This document shows positions 18,527 through 25,726 of a DNA stretch of 64,000 nucleotides, one piece after another. The notes under the pieces are model-generated. The model saw only the letters and a program-made list of their open reading frames with translations, had not been told where the DNA came from and searched no databases. Source of the DNA: Desulfobacteraceae bacterium (GTDB taxonomy: Bacteria; Desulfobacterota; Desulfobacteria; Desulfobacterales; Desulfobacteraceae); the NCBI GenBank assembly GCA_016743945.1, contig JADGFI010000007.1, positions 186,001 to 250,000 on the forward strand. Direction: 5' to 3'. The position numbers were made by a program, and so were the translations under genes. The number at the start of each line of letters is the position of its first letter. Positions within the stretch are counted from its first letter, which is position 1.

Positions 18527-18572
18527 CCATTTTTTCAAGCAAGGTATAACAAAGATTATCAAGAACCTGAAA
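18527..18572 (+). repeat. dispersed direct repeat, copy 2
   Basis: Second copy of the repeat at 16074-16130, lacking the 8-base insert: CCATTTTTTCAAGC, AAGGTATAACAAAG, then GATTATCAAGAACCTGAAA. It lies just after the TetR stop and next to a transposase-like relic. Confidence 0.55.
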
Positions 18573-18592
18573 AAGGGCTGAACAGCTATCTT

Positions 18593-18743
18593 TTAGGCTG
18601 ATTTTAAGCATACCGCACCGGAAATCCCCTTAAACGCTGAAAAATTAATTCCAGCCGACTGTTCATACCCGCCGGGAATATGTGTGGCCAGCCTGGCCAG
18701 CCAGTCCAAGGCATTAAAAACTTTCCGGGTGCAATATAGAAAT
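18593..18743 (-). pseudogene. relic of an IS91-like transposase tail
   Basis: Read leftward from about 18743, the frame encodes YCTRKVFNALDWLARLATHI followed by PGGYEQSAG before it degenerates to a stop at 18593. This resembles the C-terminal block of IS91-type (Y2) transposases, where a segment like LDFLAxxxxHIPNxxEQ precedes a YYG motif, which is missing here. There is no start codon, and the left end is lost. It abuts the SUI1 gene. The call rests on a short motif by eye. Confidence 0.4.
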
Positions 18744-19091
18744 CTATCCGCCAGCCTTTACAGCTTTATACCCAACCGTATTCAGATGCTCAACTAACAA
18801 GTCCCGGTGGTCCCCTTGAATTTCGATCACACCGTTTTTTACAGTACCGCCGGTACCGCATTTTTGTTTGAGTTTTTTAGCAAACTCTTTTAAGGACGCA
18901 CCTTCAAGGGGAAGACCCCTGATCAGGGTAACCCCCTTTCCTTTTCTTCCCTTGGTAGATCTTTCCACACGGATCTTCCCGTCACCTTTGGGAATCGTGT
19001 GTGTGTTCCCCTTTTTGCAAGAAGGGCATATCCGCCCTAACTCTGTGGAATAAACAAGTTTGCTGTTAGAGTCTCTATTTTTCAATTTCAA
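18744..19091 (-). CDS. SUI1/eIF1-like translation initiation factor homologue (YciH type)
   Basis: A protein of about 115 residues with the bacterial YciH/eIF1 pattern: a short N-terminal part with CPSC, then IRVERSTKGRKGKGVTLIRG, LKEFAKKLKQKCGTGGTVK and IEIQGDHRDLLVEHL. In this family the C-terminal domain binds the ribosomal P-site region; its bacterial role is still unclear. The best start is the TTG at 19091, six bases after AGGAAAGG; the GTG at 19097 is too close. It lies 12 bases after the SagB-type gene in the same direction. Confidence 0.9.
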   Translation of the reverse strand: MKLKNRDSNSKLVYSTELGRICPSCKKGNTHTIPKGDGKIRVERSTKGRKGKGVTLIRGLPLEGASLKEFAKKLKQKCGTGGTVKNGVIEIQGDHRDLLVEHLNTVGYKAVKAGG

Positions 19092-19103
19092 TATCACCCT
19101 TTC

Positions 19104-19874
19104 CTAAAGGGTTGTTTTTACCTTTCCCACGGGAGCAAGGTAAATCGCATATTCCTCGTCTCCATCAAGGCCGAGCAGTTCATCTAATTCTTCCTGATCA
19201 TAGGCTGCAATGGCGCAGGTTCCTGCATCAATAGCCTCGCAGGCAAGATAGAGGTTTTGACAAACATGTCCGGCGTCCAGCGCTATGACCTTATGAGCTG
19301 CTAATCCATACCGCCATTCCATCCTGTAGGGTATGGCAACCCAGATGAAGGTCACGGCTGATTTGCCCGGATAAGATTGACCAAGGGAGGCAATGATCAT
19401 TTTTTCTGACAGCATGTCATCCTTGAATTCAAATACGAGCTGATGAGAAAGGGGCAGATATCTGTAAACGCCGGGATCAAGGGTATCCACATTAAAAATT
19501 GCAAGATAGGTTTCAAGGGCATGGCGGCAGCCGGCAGAAGGGACATTCCGATAGGCATGGCCGTTAAATTTTTTCCCCCGCAAGCCCTGGGTACACCACA
19601 ATAGATATGCCAGTTCCTTTAAAGAAAGGCTCTGGTTAAGATAAACCCGGTGGCTTTTTCTATTGCCTATGGCCTGTGTGATATCGGTCTGGGAAATATT
19701 TTTCCATTCATCAGGGCCTGGAAGATCAATTAAAATTGCGCCATCAGGATATGGTTTTTCAATTGGAGGGACTGGAACGCCTTGGTTTTGATCCGTAAAT
19801 TGGAACGCTATCTTTTTTCGGATACTGTCTTTGAGAAAAGACCGATACATTTTAAGCTGCTCATCATTCATCAT
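19104..19874 (-). CDS. SagB/ThcOx-type nitroreductase-fold oxidoreductase
   Basis: A 256-residue flavoenzyme of the nitroreductase superfamily, SagB/ThcOx branch. It shows the family blocks NRKSHRVYLNQSLSLKELAYLLW, RNVPSAGCRHALETYL, GVYRYLPLSHQL and LACEAIDAGTCAIAAYDQEEL near the end. SagB enzymes oxidise azolines to azoles in peptide toxins, but stand-alone members are common and their substrates unknown. No cyclase, docking protein or precursor peptide gene lies nearby. The first two codons are ATG ATG with GGAGGG upstream; the second (19871) has better spacing. It is followed closely by the SUI1 gene. Confidence 0.88.
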   Translation of the reverse strand: MMNDEQLKMYRSFLKDSIRKKIAFQFTDQNQGVPVPPIEKPYPDGAILIDLPGPDEWKNISQTDITQAIGNRKSHRVYLNQSLSLKELAYLLWCTQGLRGKKFNGHAYRNVPSAGCRHALETYLAIFNVDTLDPGVYRYLPLSHQLVFEFKDDMLSEKMIIASLGQSYPGKSAVTFIWVAIPYRMEWRYGLAAHKVIALDAGHVCQNLYLACEAIDAGTCAIAAYDQEELDELLGLDGDEEYAIYLAPVGKVKTTL

Positions 19875-19982
19875 ATCCCTCCTGAAAAGCTGGTTTACAA
19901 GTTATGGAGCTTCCTATTTTACCGATTTCATGACAAAAACACAATTCTTGTTTTTCCTACCGGTATTGGCAAATAAAGGGCA

Positions 19983-20753
19983 TTATTTCACAACTATAAA
20001 CTCAATCTGATCAAGTTTTGCGCCCCTATCATCAATCACTTCAACCCGCCACTTGCCCATATGTTTTGGAAGCCTCAAGGTGACATGGCTCCAGGTGCGC
20101 ATCCGATGATATCGTATGGCAAGGGGGACTTCACAATATTTTTGTCCGTTGCAATAATACACATGGGTCAGGGTAAACGGTGGATTTTCTGAAATAACCT
20201 TCATCCAAATTTTTGGTATAGCATCCTGTGCAAGGGAAAATTCAATTTTGGGCCTGCTGTACTGCCTATTTTTCACGCTGCTGCAAGCTATGATTTCTTC
20301 AACTCGAATTCCTGAAGGCATATCACCTTGAATTTTCTGATTGGAAAATTCTTCAGGAGACTTTTGTTCAAGAATCGGATTGCTCACAACACAATCAGAT
20401 GAGGTTGATAGGGTCTCTTTGTCCACAACTTTCTGGATGGGGGGCGGTACTTTTGGCGTATCGGATGAGGCCAATATTTTCTCGGTGCGGGCGCTTGAAG
20501 CGGGTTGTTTTGCAGGACCCGGAGCAAGTTTCGCCGGGGAGGATGTCCCAGGCTCCTTTGAAAAAAGGCTTGGCAACTGTTCTTTGAAAAACAACAGACT
20601 GGATAGGATCAAGATTGTGAGTAAAAAAATCAGCCCAAAGGGAAAGCGCTTGGGAGCAGGTTTTTCTTCTATTTTTTTTTCTTTATTGCGGAGAATTGTC
20701 CTGAACTTTTTTATCAGTTCTATATCCCTATTTTCTATTTCTTTTCTTTTCAT
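19983..20753 (-). CDS. DUF2914-domain membrane-anchored protein
   Basis: A 256-residue protein with a short cytoplasmic start rich in lysine and glutamate, one membrane helix (GLIFLLTILILSSLLFF, about residues 39-56), a Pro/Ser/Ala-rich linker and a C-terminal DUF2914 domain. The domain shows IWMKVISENPPFTLTHVYY, then YHRMRTWSHVTLRLPKHMGK and WRVEVIDDRGAKLDQIEFIV. In other proteobacteria this domain is predicted to be an immunoglobulin-like periplasmic module of unknown function. It stands alone between the SagB gene and a gene relic. Confidence 0.8.
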   Translation of the reverse strand: MKRKEIENRDIELIKKFRTILRNKEKKIEEKPAPKRFPFGLIFLLTILILSSLLFFKEQLPSLFSKEPGTSSPAKLAPGPAKQPASSARTEKILASSDTPKVPPPIQKVVDKETLSTSSDCVVSNPILEQKSPEEFSNQKIQGDMPSGIRVEEIIACSSVKNRQYSRPKIEFSLAQDAIPKIWMKVISENPPFTLTHVYYCNGQKYCEVPLAIRYHRMRTWSHVTLRLPKHMGKWRVEVIDDRGAKLDQIEFIVVK

Positions 20754-20885
20754 GGCGTTGGCTTTCTAACGTTTACTTTCCTGCTGAATTTACCCAGCAG
20801 TTTCGAATAAAAAATAATTTTCAATATTTGATTTACGACCACCTCTTTTACAGTGCCGAAGGCCTATATGCAATTCAAAAATTTA

Positions 20886-20958
20886 TAATTAAAGGAGCTG
20901 GAACTCTTTGGTTTTGATTCGTAAATTTTAAAAGCACTCTTTTTGCGTTACCAATAGG
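20886..20958 (-). pseudogene. short relic resembling the N-terminus of the SagB-type gene
   Basis: Read leftward this stretch encodes LKFTNQNQRVPAPL, which matches FQFTDQNQGVPVPP near the start of the SagB-type protein at 19104-19874. The DNA around TTGGTTTTGAT and CGTAAATT is also shared. It has no open frame beyond about 25 codons. It seems to be what is left of a duplicated or related gene. The rest of the 20754-21028 gap shows no gene. Confidence 0.4.
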
Positions 20959-21028
20959 CCACAATATTATTTTTTGATTTCATTTCAGATTTGGTGTTTG
21001 GCAATATATGAAATGATACCATGACAAA

Positions 21029-21063
21029 AAAAGAATCCCGACTGTAAAAGCTGGGATTCTTTT
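21029..21063. terminator. bidirectional intrinsic terminator
   Basis: A perfect 11-bp stem, AAAAGAATCCC (21029-21039) with GGGATTCTTTT (21053-21063), has a 13-base loop and A/T-runs on both sides. It lies 33 bases past the stop of the leftward penicillin-acylase gene and would end that transcript; the + strand reading also has a T-run. Confidence 0.75.
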
Positions 21064-21095
21064 CATGTTAAGATTTATAGGTCGGCTCTACACCA

Positions 21096-23252
21096 TTATT
21101 TAAACGGGAGTTTTTCCTGGTTACCCTCCACAGACACCCGTTTATAAATACCTGTTTCCCAGTTTTTCAAGTCTGAACAATACCATTTTGAAAATCTTCG
21201 ATCCGACGGCCCTCCGGCCATATTGGTGTGAATTTCCTCTCTATCCATATCAACAATCATTCTAAAGGAAGGCGAAAAGGTGGTCTGCCGTCCGCCGCTT
21301 TCAAAAATCTGCCCCTGATGGGGGGTCGCCAAACTGCCGTTGATGGTGATGGGCCCGCGGTCAAACCCTAGGAATCGGGGAAGTTTCCCGTCAAAAACGA
21401 TATTTTTCATCATCACTTTTCGGGTATCGCCCCATCGTTTAACACAGGATGCCAAAGCCGTTTCAACTGCCTGTTGAAAAAGAGCTTCCCGGGATTGACC
21501 GCCAAACCAAAGGGAGTGTTCCGCCAGCAGGATTCGATCAAAATTGATATAAAAATCATTAAACATACCGGTTTTCTGGTCAAGATAATCAACCGCATCG
21601 ATGCCAAGCCCGTTTCGGCCAAAAACGATCCGGTAAAGGTTTTTATAAAACTGGTCAAACAGGTATGCCCCTTTTGACCCGGCCGTGTATTCAAAATTCC
21701 AGTGTATAAGAATATCTGCTTTGTCTCCCTCCGGAAGCAGCGGGGCAAGAATCTCCATAAAGAGTGCTGCCTGATTTGAATAAAAATCCTGGTGTATAAC
21801 GGCCATATCTTCCACCGTCAACTTGTTCTTTTCCGCAAGTTGTTTTCCAATCCGATCCGACCGGTAGGATCCCATCCCCATGTTGATCGGGTCAACCTTT
21901 CCATATTCATTCAGGTCCTGGTTCGAGGTCACAAAATAGCCACTGTCCGGGTTATAACAACAGGGCAGATCCTCTGTGTCCACAAACCCCTGCCAGTCAT
22001 TTTTCTTTTCCCACCCCGGCAGGGGCACAAATCCGCTGATCCCCTGCCGGCGTTTGGGCATCAGGCCTGACATCTGATACCCGATATTTCCCTTATCGTC
22101 TGCCAAAACCCAGTTCCAGGAGGTTTCAAACTTGCCCAGAAATCCCATGCCCTGGTCAACGCTTTTCATCCCGAAAAGTTCCATGGCATTGTTAAGGGTC
22201 ACCCCTCCTGAACGAGACGACGCCCAGGCGGTTGTGAGGTAATATCCATCCTGGTGGGGATCTCCTTCCAATACACCATGGGGGTTTTCATAAAAGGTCA
22301 CCGTTACCGGATCTTTCTTTTTTCTTTTGATGATTTCTATCCGTTCACTAAAGGGGACCCACTGGTCGGTCCCGCGCAGGTATTTTCCCTTGCTGCATTT
22401 TTCTATCCAGGAATCGGTCCCGTCCATGAAGGTATAGGTCACTCCCCAGGAAACATTATTGTTTCGTCCCACCAGCAGAGCCGGGATGCCGGGCATGTTC
22501 GCGCCAACCGCATACCCCTCACTTGTTTTTACAGCCATTTCATACCAGACATTGGGCAACCGGTTGACCTCCAGGTGGGGGTCATTTGACAGAATCGGTT
22601 TTCCCGAAGCTGTTTTGCTTCCGGAAACCACCCAGTTGTTGGAGGCCATTGCCAGGGGCGCTGCAATATTCCACAGCGATGCGGGTGAAACCAGCCGTTC
22701 CTGAAGTTTTATCTCTTTGATCAGGTCCATATCCATCTCGCCCAATATTCCCGGGAACAATTCATGGATTTTTGCTTCATCCAGTCCGGCCTGAATCATT
22801 TCAATCAACAGCCGTTCCATCTCTCCCTGGGATTGGGCAAGGGTAAGATAGCCGATCATACGCGATATCAGGATGGTATTTTCAATACACCAGGGTTCCG
22901 GCTTGTAGCCAAAAAGCCTGCATTCCCAGGGGCGTTTTTCCAGGGCCTTGTTGACCCCGTCACAATAGTGATTCATCAAGGTGACGGTTTCTGGTGACAG
23001 CTTTTCAACCTCCTTGGATATCAAACTGTACCAGTTCATTCTTCTAAAAAAGGTATCGACCCCAAGCAGCTCATCGCTGGAATCCAAGATCTCAGATGCC
23101 CGGCCCTGGCCCAGGATTCTCATCATCAGCATCTGCATCCCCCGGTCCCTGCCGTGGGCAACCCCCATCAATCGATAGGCATCTGATTTATTTTCTGCCT
23201 CAATATGGCAGACACCATTGCCGTCTCTCCAGATTTTCCCGTTACCGTTCAT
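21096..23252 (-). CDS. penicillin acylase family Ntn-hydrolase
   Basis: A 718-residue homologue of penicillin G acylase and acyl-homoserine-lactone acylases. These are made as one chain and self-cleave so that a serine becomes the N-terminal nucleophile of the beta chain. The N-terminal alpha-part shows GVCHIEAENKSDAYRLMGVAHGRDRGMQM. The cleavage region is PLAMASNNWVVSG with Ser204 as nucleophile, followed by SGKPILSNDPHLE and the GNIGYQMSG block. No signal peptide is visible at the chosen ATG (GGTGG upstream), although classical members are periplasmic. The substrate (amide or lactone acyl chain) is unknown. A terminator follows. Confidence 0.92.
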   Translation of the reverse strand: MNGNGKIWRDGNGVCHIEAENKSDAYRLMGVAHGRDRGMQMLMMRILGQGRASEILDSSDELLGVDTFFRRMNWYSLISKEVEKLSPETVTLMNHYCDGVNKALEKRPWECRLFGYKPEPWCIENTILISRMIGYLTLAQSQGEMERLLIEMIQAGLDEAKIHELFPGILGEMDMDLIKEIKLQERLVSPASLWNIAAPLAMASNNWVVSGSKTASGKPILSNDPHLEVNRLPNVWYEMAVKTSEGYAVGANMPGIPALLVGRNNNVSWGVTYTFMDGTDSWIEKCSKGKYLRGTDQWVPFSERIEIIKRKKKDPVTVTFYENPHGVLEGDPHQDGYYLTTAWASSRSGGVTLNNAMELFGMKSVDQGMGFLGKFETSWNWVLADDKGNIGYQMSGLMPKRRQGISGFVPLPGWEKKNDWQGFVDTEDLPCCYNPDSGYFVTSNQDLNEYGKVDPINMGMGSYRSDRIGKQLAEKNKLTVEDMAVIHQDFYSNQAALFMEILAPLLPEGDKADILIHWNFEYTAGSKGAYLFDQFYKNLYRIVFGRNGLGIDAVDYLDQKTGMFNDFYINFDRILLAEHSLWFGGQSREALFQQAVETALASCVKRWGDTRKVMMKNIVFDGKLPRFLGFDRGPITINGSLATPHQGQIFESGGRQTTFSPSFRMIVDMDREEIHTNMAGGPSDRRFSKWYCSDLKNWETGIYKRVSVEGNQEKLPFK

Positions 23253-23331
23253 ATCACCACCTGATTTAAAGTTTATGAATCCATAAGTACCTTCTGAGCC
23301 CGGAATGGGTTCCCTATTCGTTTCGCTTTTT

Positions 23332-23988
23332 TTATTTTGTTTTAATCTTTTGTTTTTGCACTTCTTTTTTTAGATGAATCGTCTGATCTTTAGTTCCAAT
23401 CTTTATTGCGGCGGAATAAACTTTGTTGTGTAAGGATTCATAGCTATCCCTTTTTATCAATGGAATTGCACCCATGGTATATTCTTCTTCCGTTGATACC
23501 TTTGACAAGGATGTCAAATATGATTTTACAAACCACTTTTTATCTCCTGAGATCATCCACGTACCATATTCATCGGCAAAAACGATTGTGTCACCGTCTT
23601 CCATTACGTCAATGAGTTCATGAAGCACTTTAAAACATTGGACTGCCATTTTATGATCGCCCTGATCTGCTAACCTGGAGCAGTCTTCAAGGTAATCCCC
23701 TATTTCATCAAACCAGGCATCTGTTTCTTCGGGAATATCTGAAAAATTCTTGGAGTTGATATCAAATGGCGCGTAATAATACCCGGACATCGACTTTTCA
23801 TAAAACGTCTTAATGGTCTGCCATAAATTTTTACAGTTAACAGGGGAGGACGGCATTTCCATAATTATTTTTCCAAACACATCATGCCGTTGATTTATAT
23901 CGATGGCGTCATAGGCTAAATTCAAAAGCGCCAATAGGATTGAGTTGTCTTGAGATTTGAGATATTCGAATAATCTTTTTTTGTTCAT
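23332..23988 (-). CDS. hypothetical protein, 218 residues
   Basis: I do not recognise this protein. It is soluble, has no signal peptide, and is mainly helical in its first half (LFEYLKSQDNSILLALLNLA) with an acidic centre (DAWFDEIGDYLEDCSRLADQ) and a lysine-rich tail (KKEVQKQKIKTK). Residues 135-160 (DTIVFADEYGTWMISGDKKW) may form a beta hairpin. AAGGTTG precedes the ATG. It lies at the AT-rich left border of the defence island, next to two gene relics, so recent arrival with the island is possible. Confidence 0.6.
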   Translation of the reverse strand: MNKKRLFEYLKSQDNSILLALLNLAYDAIDINQRHDVFGKIIMEMPSSPVNCKNLWQTIKTFYEKSMSGYYYAPFDINSKNFSDIPEETDAWFDEIGDYLEDCSRLADQGDHKMAVQCFKVLHELIDVMEDGDTIVFADEYGTWMISGDKKWFVKSYLTSLSKVSTEEEYTMGAIPLIKRDSYESLHNKVYSAAIKIGTKDQTIHLKKEVQKQKIKTK

Positions 23989-23989
23989 G

Positions 23990-24361
23990 GTTAGTCAACC
24001 TTCTGTTTGAAAATACGCTGATGATGGCAGCCCCTACAATTTTAGCCAGATTTTCCTGGGTAACGTTTTTATTTTCAAGTATGCTCTTTATAATCAAAAT
24101 TTGATTTTTGGACAAATAAAACTTTTTTCTACGTCTTCGTCTACGTCGTATTTTATTTTTTCTACGTCTTGTTTTGAGTCGTACCGTGTATCAATCAACT
24201 CAATTTTTACAAAATCAGCAACTTCATTGATTTTGTACGTCGTTATTTTTAACTCATTGATTTTTTTTCGAATGCGGATAAAACCGGTGCCATATTTTTC
24301 AATATCGCCGGTAAGATAAAAGGCCTTAATCAAAAGCTTGTTCCGGTTGATGGCATTTGTC
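23990..24361 (-). pseudogene. broken C-terminal part of a GHKL-ATPase/winged-helix (RecG-like, AlbA_2 family) protein
   Basis: Read leftward, the segment encodes NAINRNKLLIKAFYLTGDIE followed by KYGTGFIRIRKK, a well-known end of the HATPase_c_4 domain found in AlbA_2/RecG-like transcriptional regulators. After a frame change near 24110 it continues LSKNQILIIKSILENKNVTQ and ENLAKIVG, the beginning of the usual C-terminal winged helix, which then breaks off. The N-terminal DNA-binding and most of the ATPase domain are missing, so it is a relic. Its right end joins directly to the symporter relic at about 24361. Confidence 0.6.
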
Positions 24362-24427
24362 GGGATTGCAGGCATCCCCTTTGTCTTAATGAAAGTCTTT
24401 AAGGTGATTGATCAGCCAAAATTTTAA
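24362..24427 (+). pseudogene. 3' relic of a second GltS-like symporter gene
   Basis: The 21 codons before the stop read GIAGIPFVLMKVFKVIDQPK plus F. The intact symporter at 13558-14937 ends GIAVICFVLMKLFKVIDQPK plus F, so 18 of 21 residues agree. DNA differences sit partly at third positions (for example tta versus ttg, taa versus tga), so this is an old paralogue and not a recent copy. Only the tail survives; the rest was replaced by the island border sequence. Confidence 0.75.
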
Positions 24428-24490
24428 AACTGTTTCGGTTTTTTTGAAACGTTTAATAAATTTAACTTTTGTAATTTTTTATTTTGAGAA

Positions 24491-25726
24491 TTATGGAATC
24501 TCAGGAGGCTGAGCTGCTGAAATATCAATCGGAATGATATTGACTGTCGTGCGTGATACCTGCAAGTGCAATTTAAATGGGGAAGGCAATTGTTTTTGAA
24601 GTGGGTAGAATAGGGTTAAGTTATCTATTTCATAACGATTGGCATATGCGCCCATCTGGTAGAGGTCGCTTTGTGATATTCCAAGGTTCTTTTTATTATC
24701 ATCAAGTATTTTCCATTTTGCATCCATAATGGCAAAAGGACCCGTTTCAGGATCAATAAAGACCATATCCGGCTGCATCCTAAATACCTGATCATTATTG
24801 TCATCACGGCGGGCCATATATTTGCGGGGGCCTTGTTCCTTCATTTGTTTGCCTTGTTTTAGAGCTACTTTTTTCATTAGATGAGCCACATAAGCTTCAA
24901 AAAGTCGATTCATATCAAATAATAGCGAAAAGCACTTGAGGTGACCTGTAACAACGTCCGGGTGAATTCCTTGAATAAATAATCGGCACTGATCAAAAAT
25001 GGGTTTATATCTTTTGGAAGACCGGTCTATGTTGAGTTTATCCATCATGGATAAATCCACGTTAATATCCTGAATATCACCAAAATGCATTAAAAGTTCA
25101 CGAACTTTTTTTCGGGCAGCCACTCCTGGTGTGAATTTTAGAAATGAGTTCAATACAAATTTTATAACTTGGTTGGGCAAATTATCTGGTTTCAATTCAT
25201 CAAACCGACAAAACAGTCTGTCTCGATGGGCGGTATTGAATTTGAGCTGCTCTTTTATGAGAATCTTTCCTTTTAAAAAAATCAGGTTTTCTGATTTTTG
25301 AACATATTGGAGAATTTTTCCTTGCATGATCTCTGCGTAAAGCAGATTACAAAAGTGCAAAATAAAAATGTCCAACAGGGTATTATTTTGAACGCCTATG
25401 CTTGCATTACCCCCGCGAGTCACCTTTAATTTGCGGGCTTTGTGAAGCATATTAATCATAGCATTTCGACACGTTTCAGGTGTTGTTTCCTTCCCATATA
25501 TTTTGGGCAATATTTCAATGGTAATATCCCCCAACGAAATCACACCACAATATTGGGTAAATTTTATGGCGTTATGCCCCCACGAAAAAGCATTTGAAGG
25601 CAATCGTGTTTCCAACTTGGCAAGCATTGATGCATGTAGAAGGGTCAGTGCATTCTCTCCCTTGTTTCTTTTTGTTACAATGGGAATTCTTGAATGCTCA
25701 ATTATGCTGATAACCTCCTTCATCAA
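24491..25726 (-). CDS. mcrC: McrC-type nuclease subunit of a McrBC restriction system
   Basis: A 411-residue McrC protein. In McrBC it partners the McrB GTPase motor and supplies the PD-(D/E)XK nuclease that cuts modified DNA. The N-terminal domain contains GVISLGDITIEILPKI, typical of McrC, and the nuclease core is FRMQPDMVFIDPETGPFAIM followed by DAKWK, giving the D...DxK catalytic set. Its ATG overlaps the mcrB stop by 4 bases. It is the last gene of the long leftward defence array. Confidence 0.93.
   Translation of the reverse strand: MMKEVISIIEHSRIPIVTKRNKGENALTLLHASMLAKLETRLPSNAFSWGHNAIKFTQYCGVISLGDITIEILPKIYGKETTPETCRNAMINMLHKARKLKVTRGGNASIGVQNNTLLDIFILHFCNLLYAEIMQGKILQYVQKSENLIFLKGKILIKEQLKFNTAHRDRLFCRFDELKPDNLPNQVIKFVLNSFLKFTPGVAARKKVRELLMHFGDIQDINVDLSMMDKLNIDRSSKRYKPIFDQCRLFIQGIHPDVVTGHLKCFSLLFDMNRLFEAYVAHLMKKVALKQGKQMKEQGPRKYMARRDDNNDQVFRMQPDMVFIDPETGPFAIMDAKWKILDDNKKNLGISQSDLYQMGAYANRYEIDNLTLFYPLQKQLPSPFKLHLQVSRTTVNIIPIDISAAQPPEIP

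Noticed and set aside
14980-18572. Possible integron attC sites (GTATAAC and GTTATGC motifs near 15012, 16030, 16092 and 18542)
   Set aside because: The motifs never occur in the right order and distance with paired inner boxes, and no integron integrase is present.
19104-19874. SagB-type gene as part of a thiazole/oxazole-modified peptide cluster
   Set aside because: No cyclase, docking partner, precursor peptide or exporter gene lies within reach on either side.
24101-24319. 72-codon + strand open frame with repeated TTTTCTACGTC-like units
   Set aside because: A few short imperfect repeats of CTACGTC over 24130-24175 come from the Glu/Asp/Val-rich coding of the minus-strand relic; too few and irregular for a CRISPR or iteron array.
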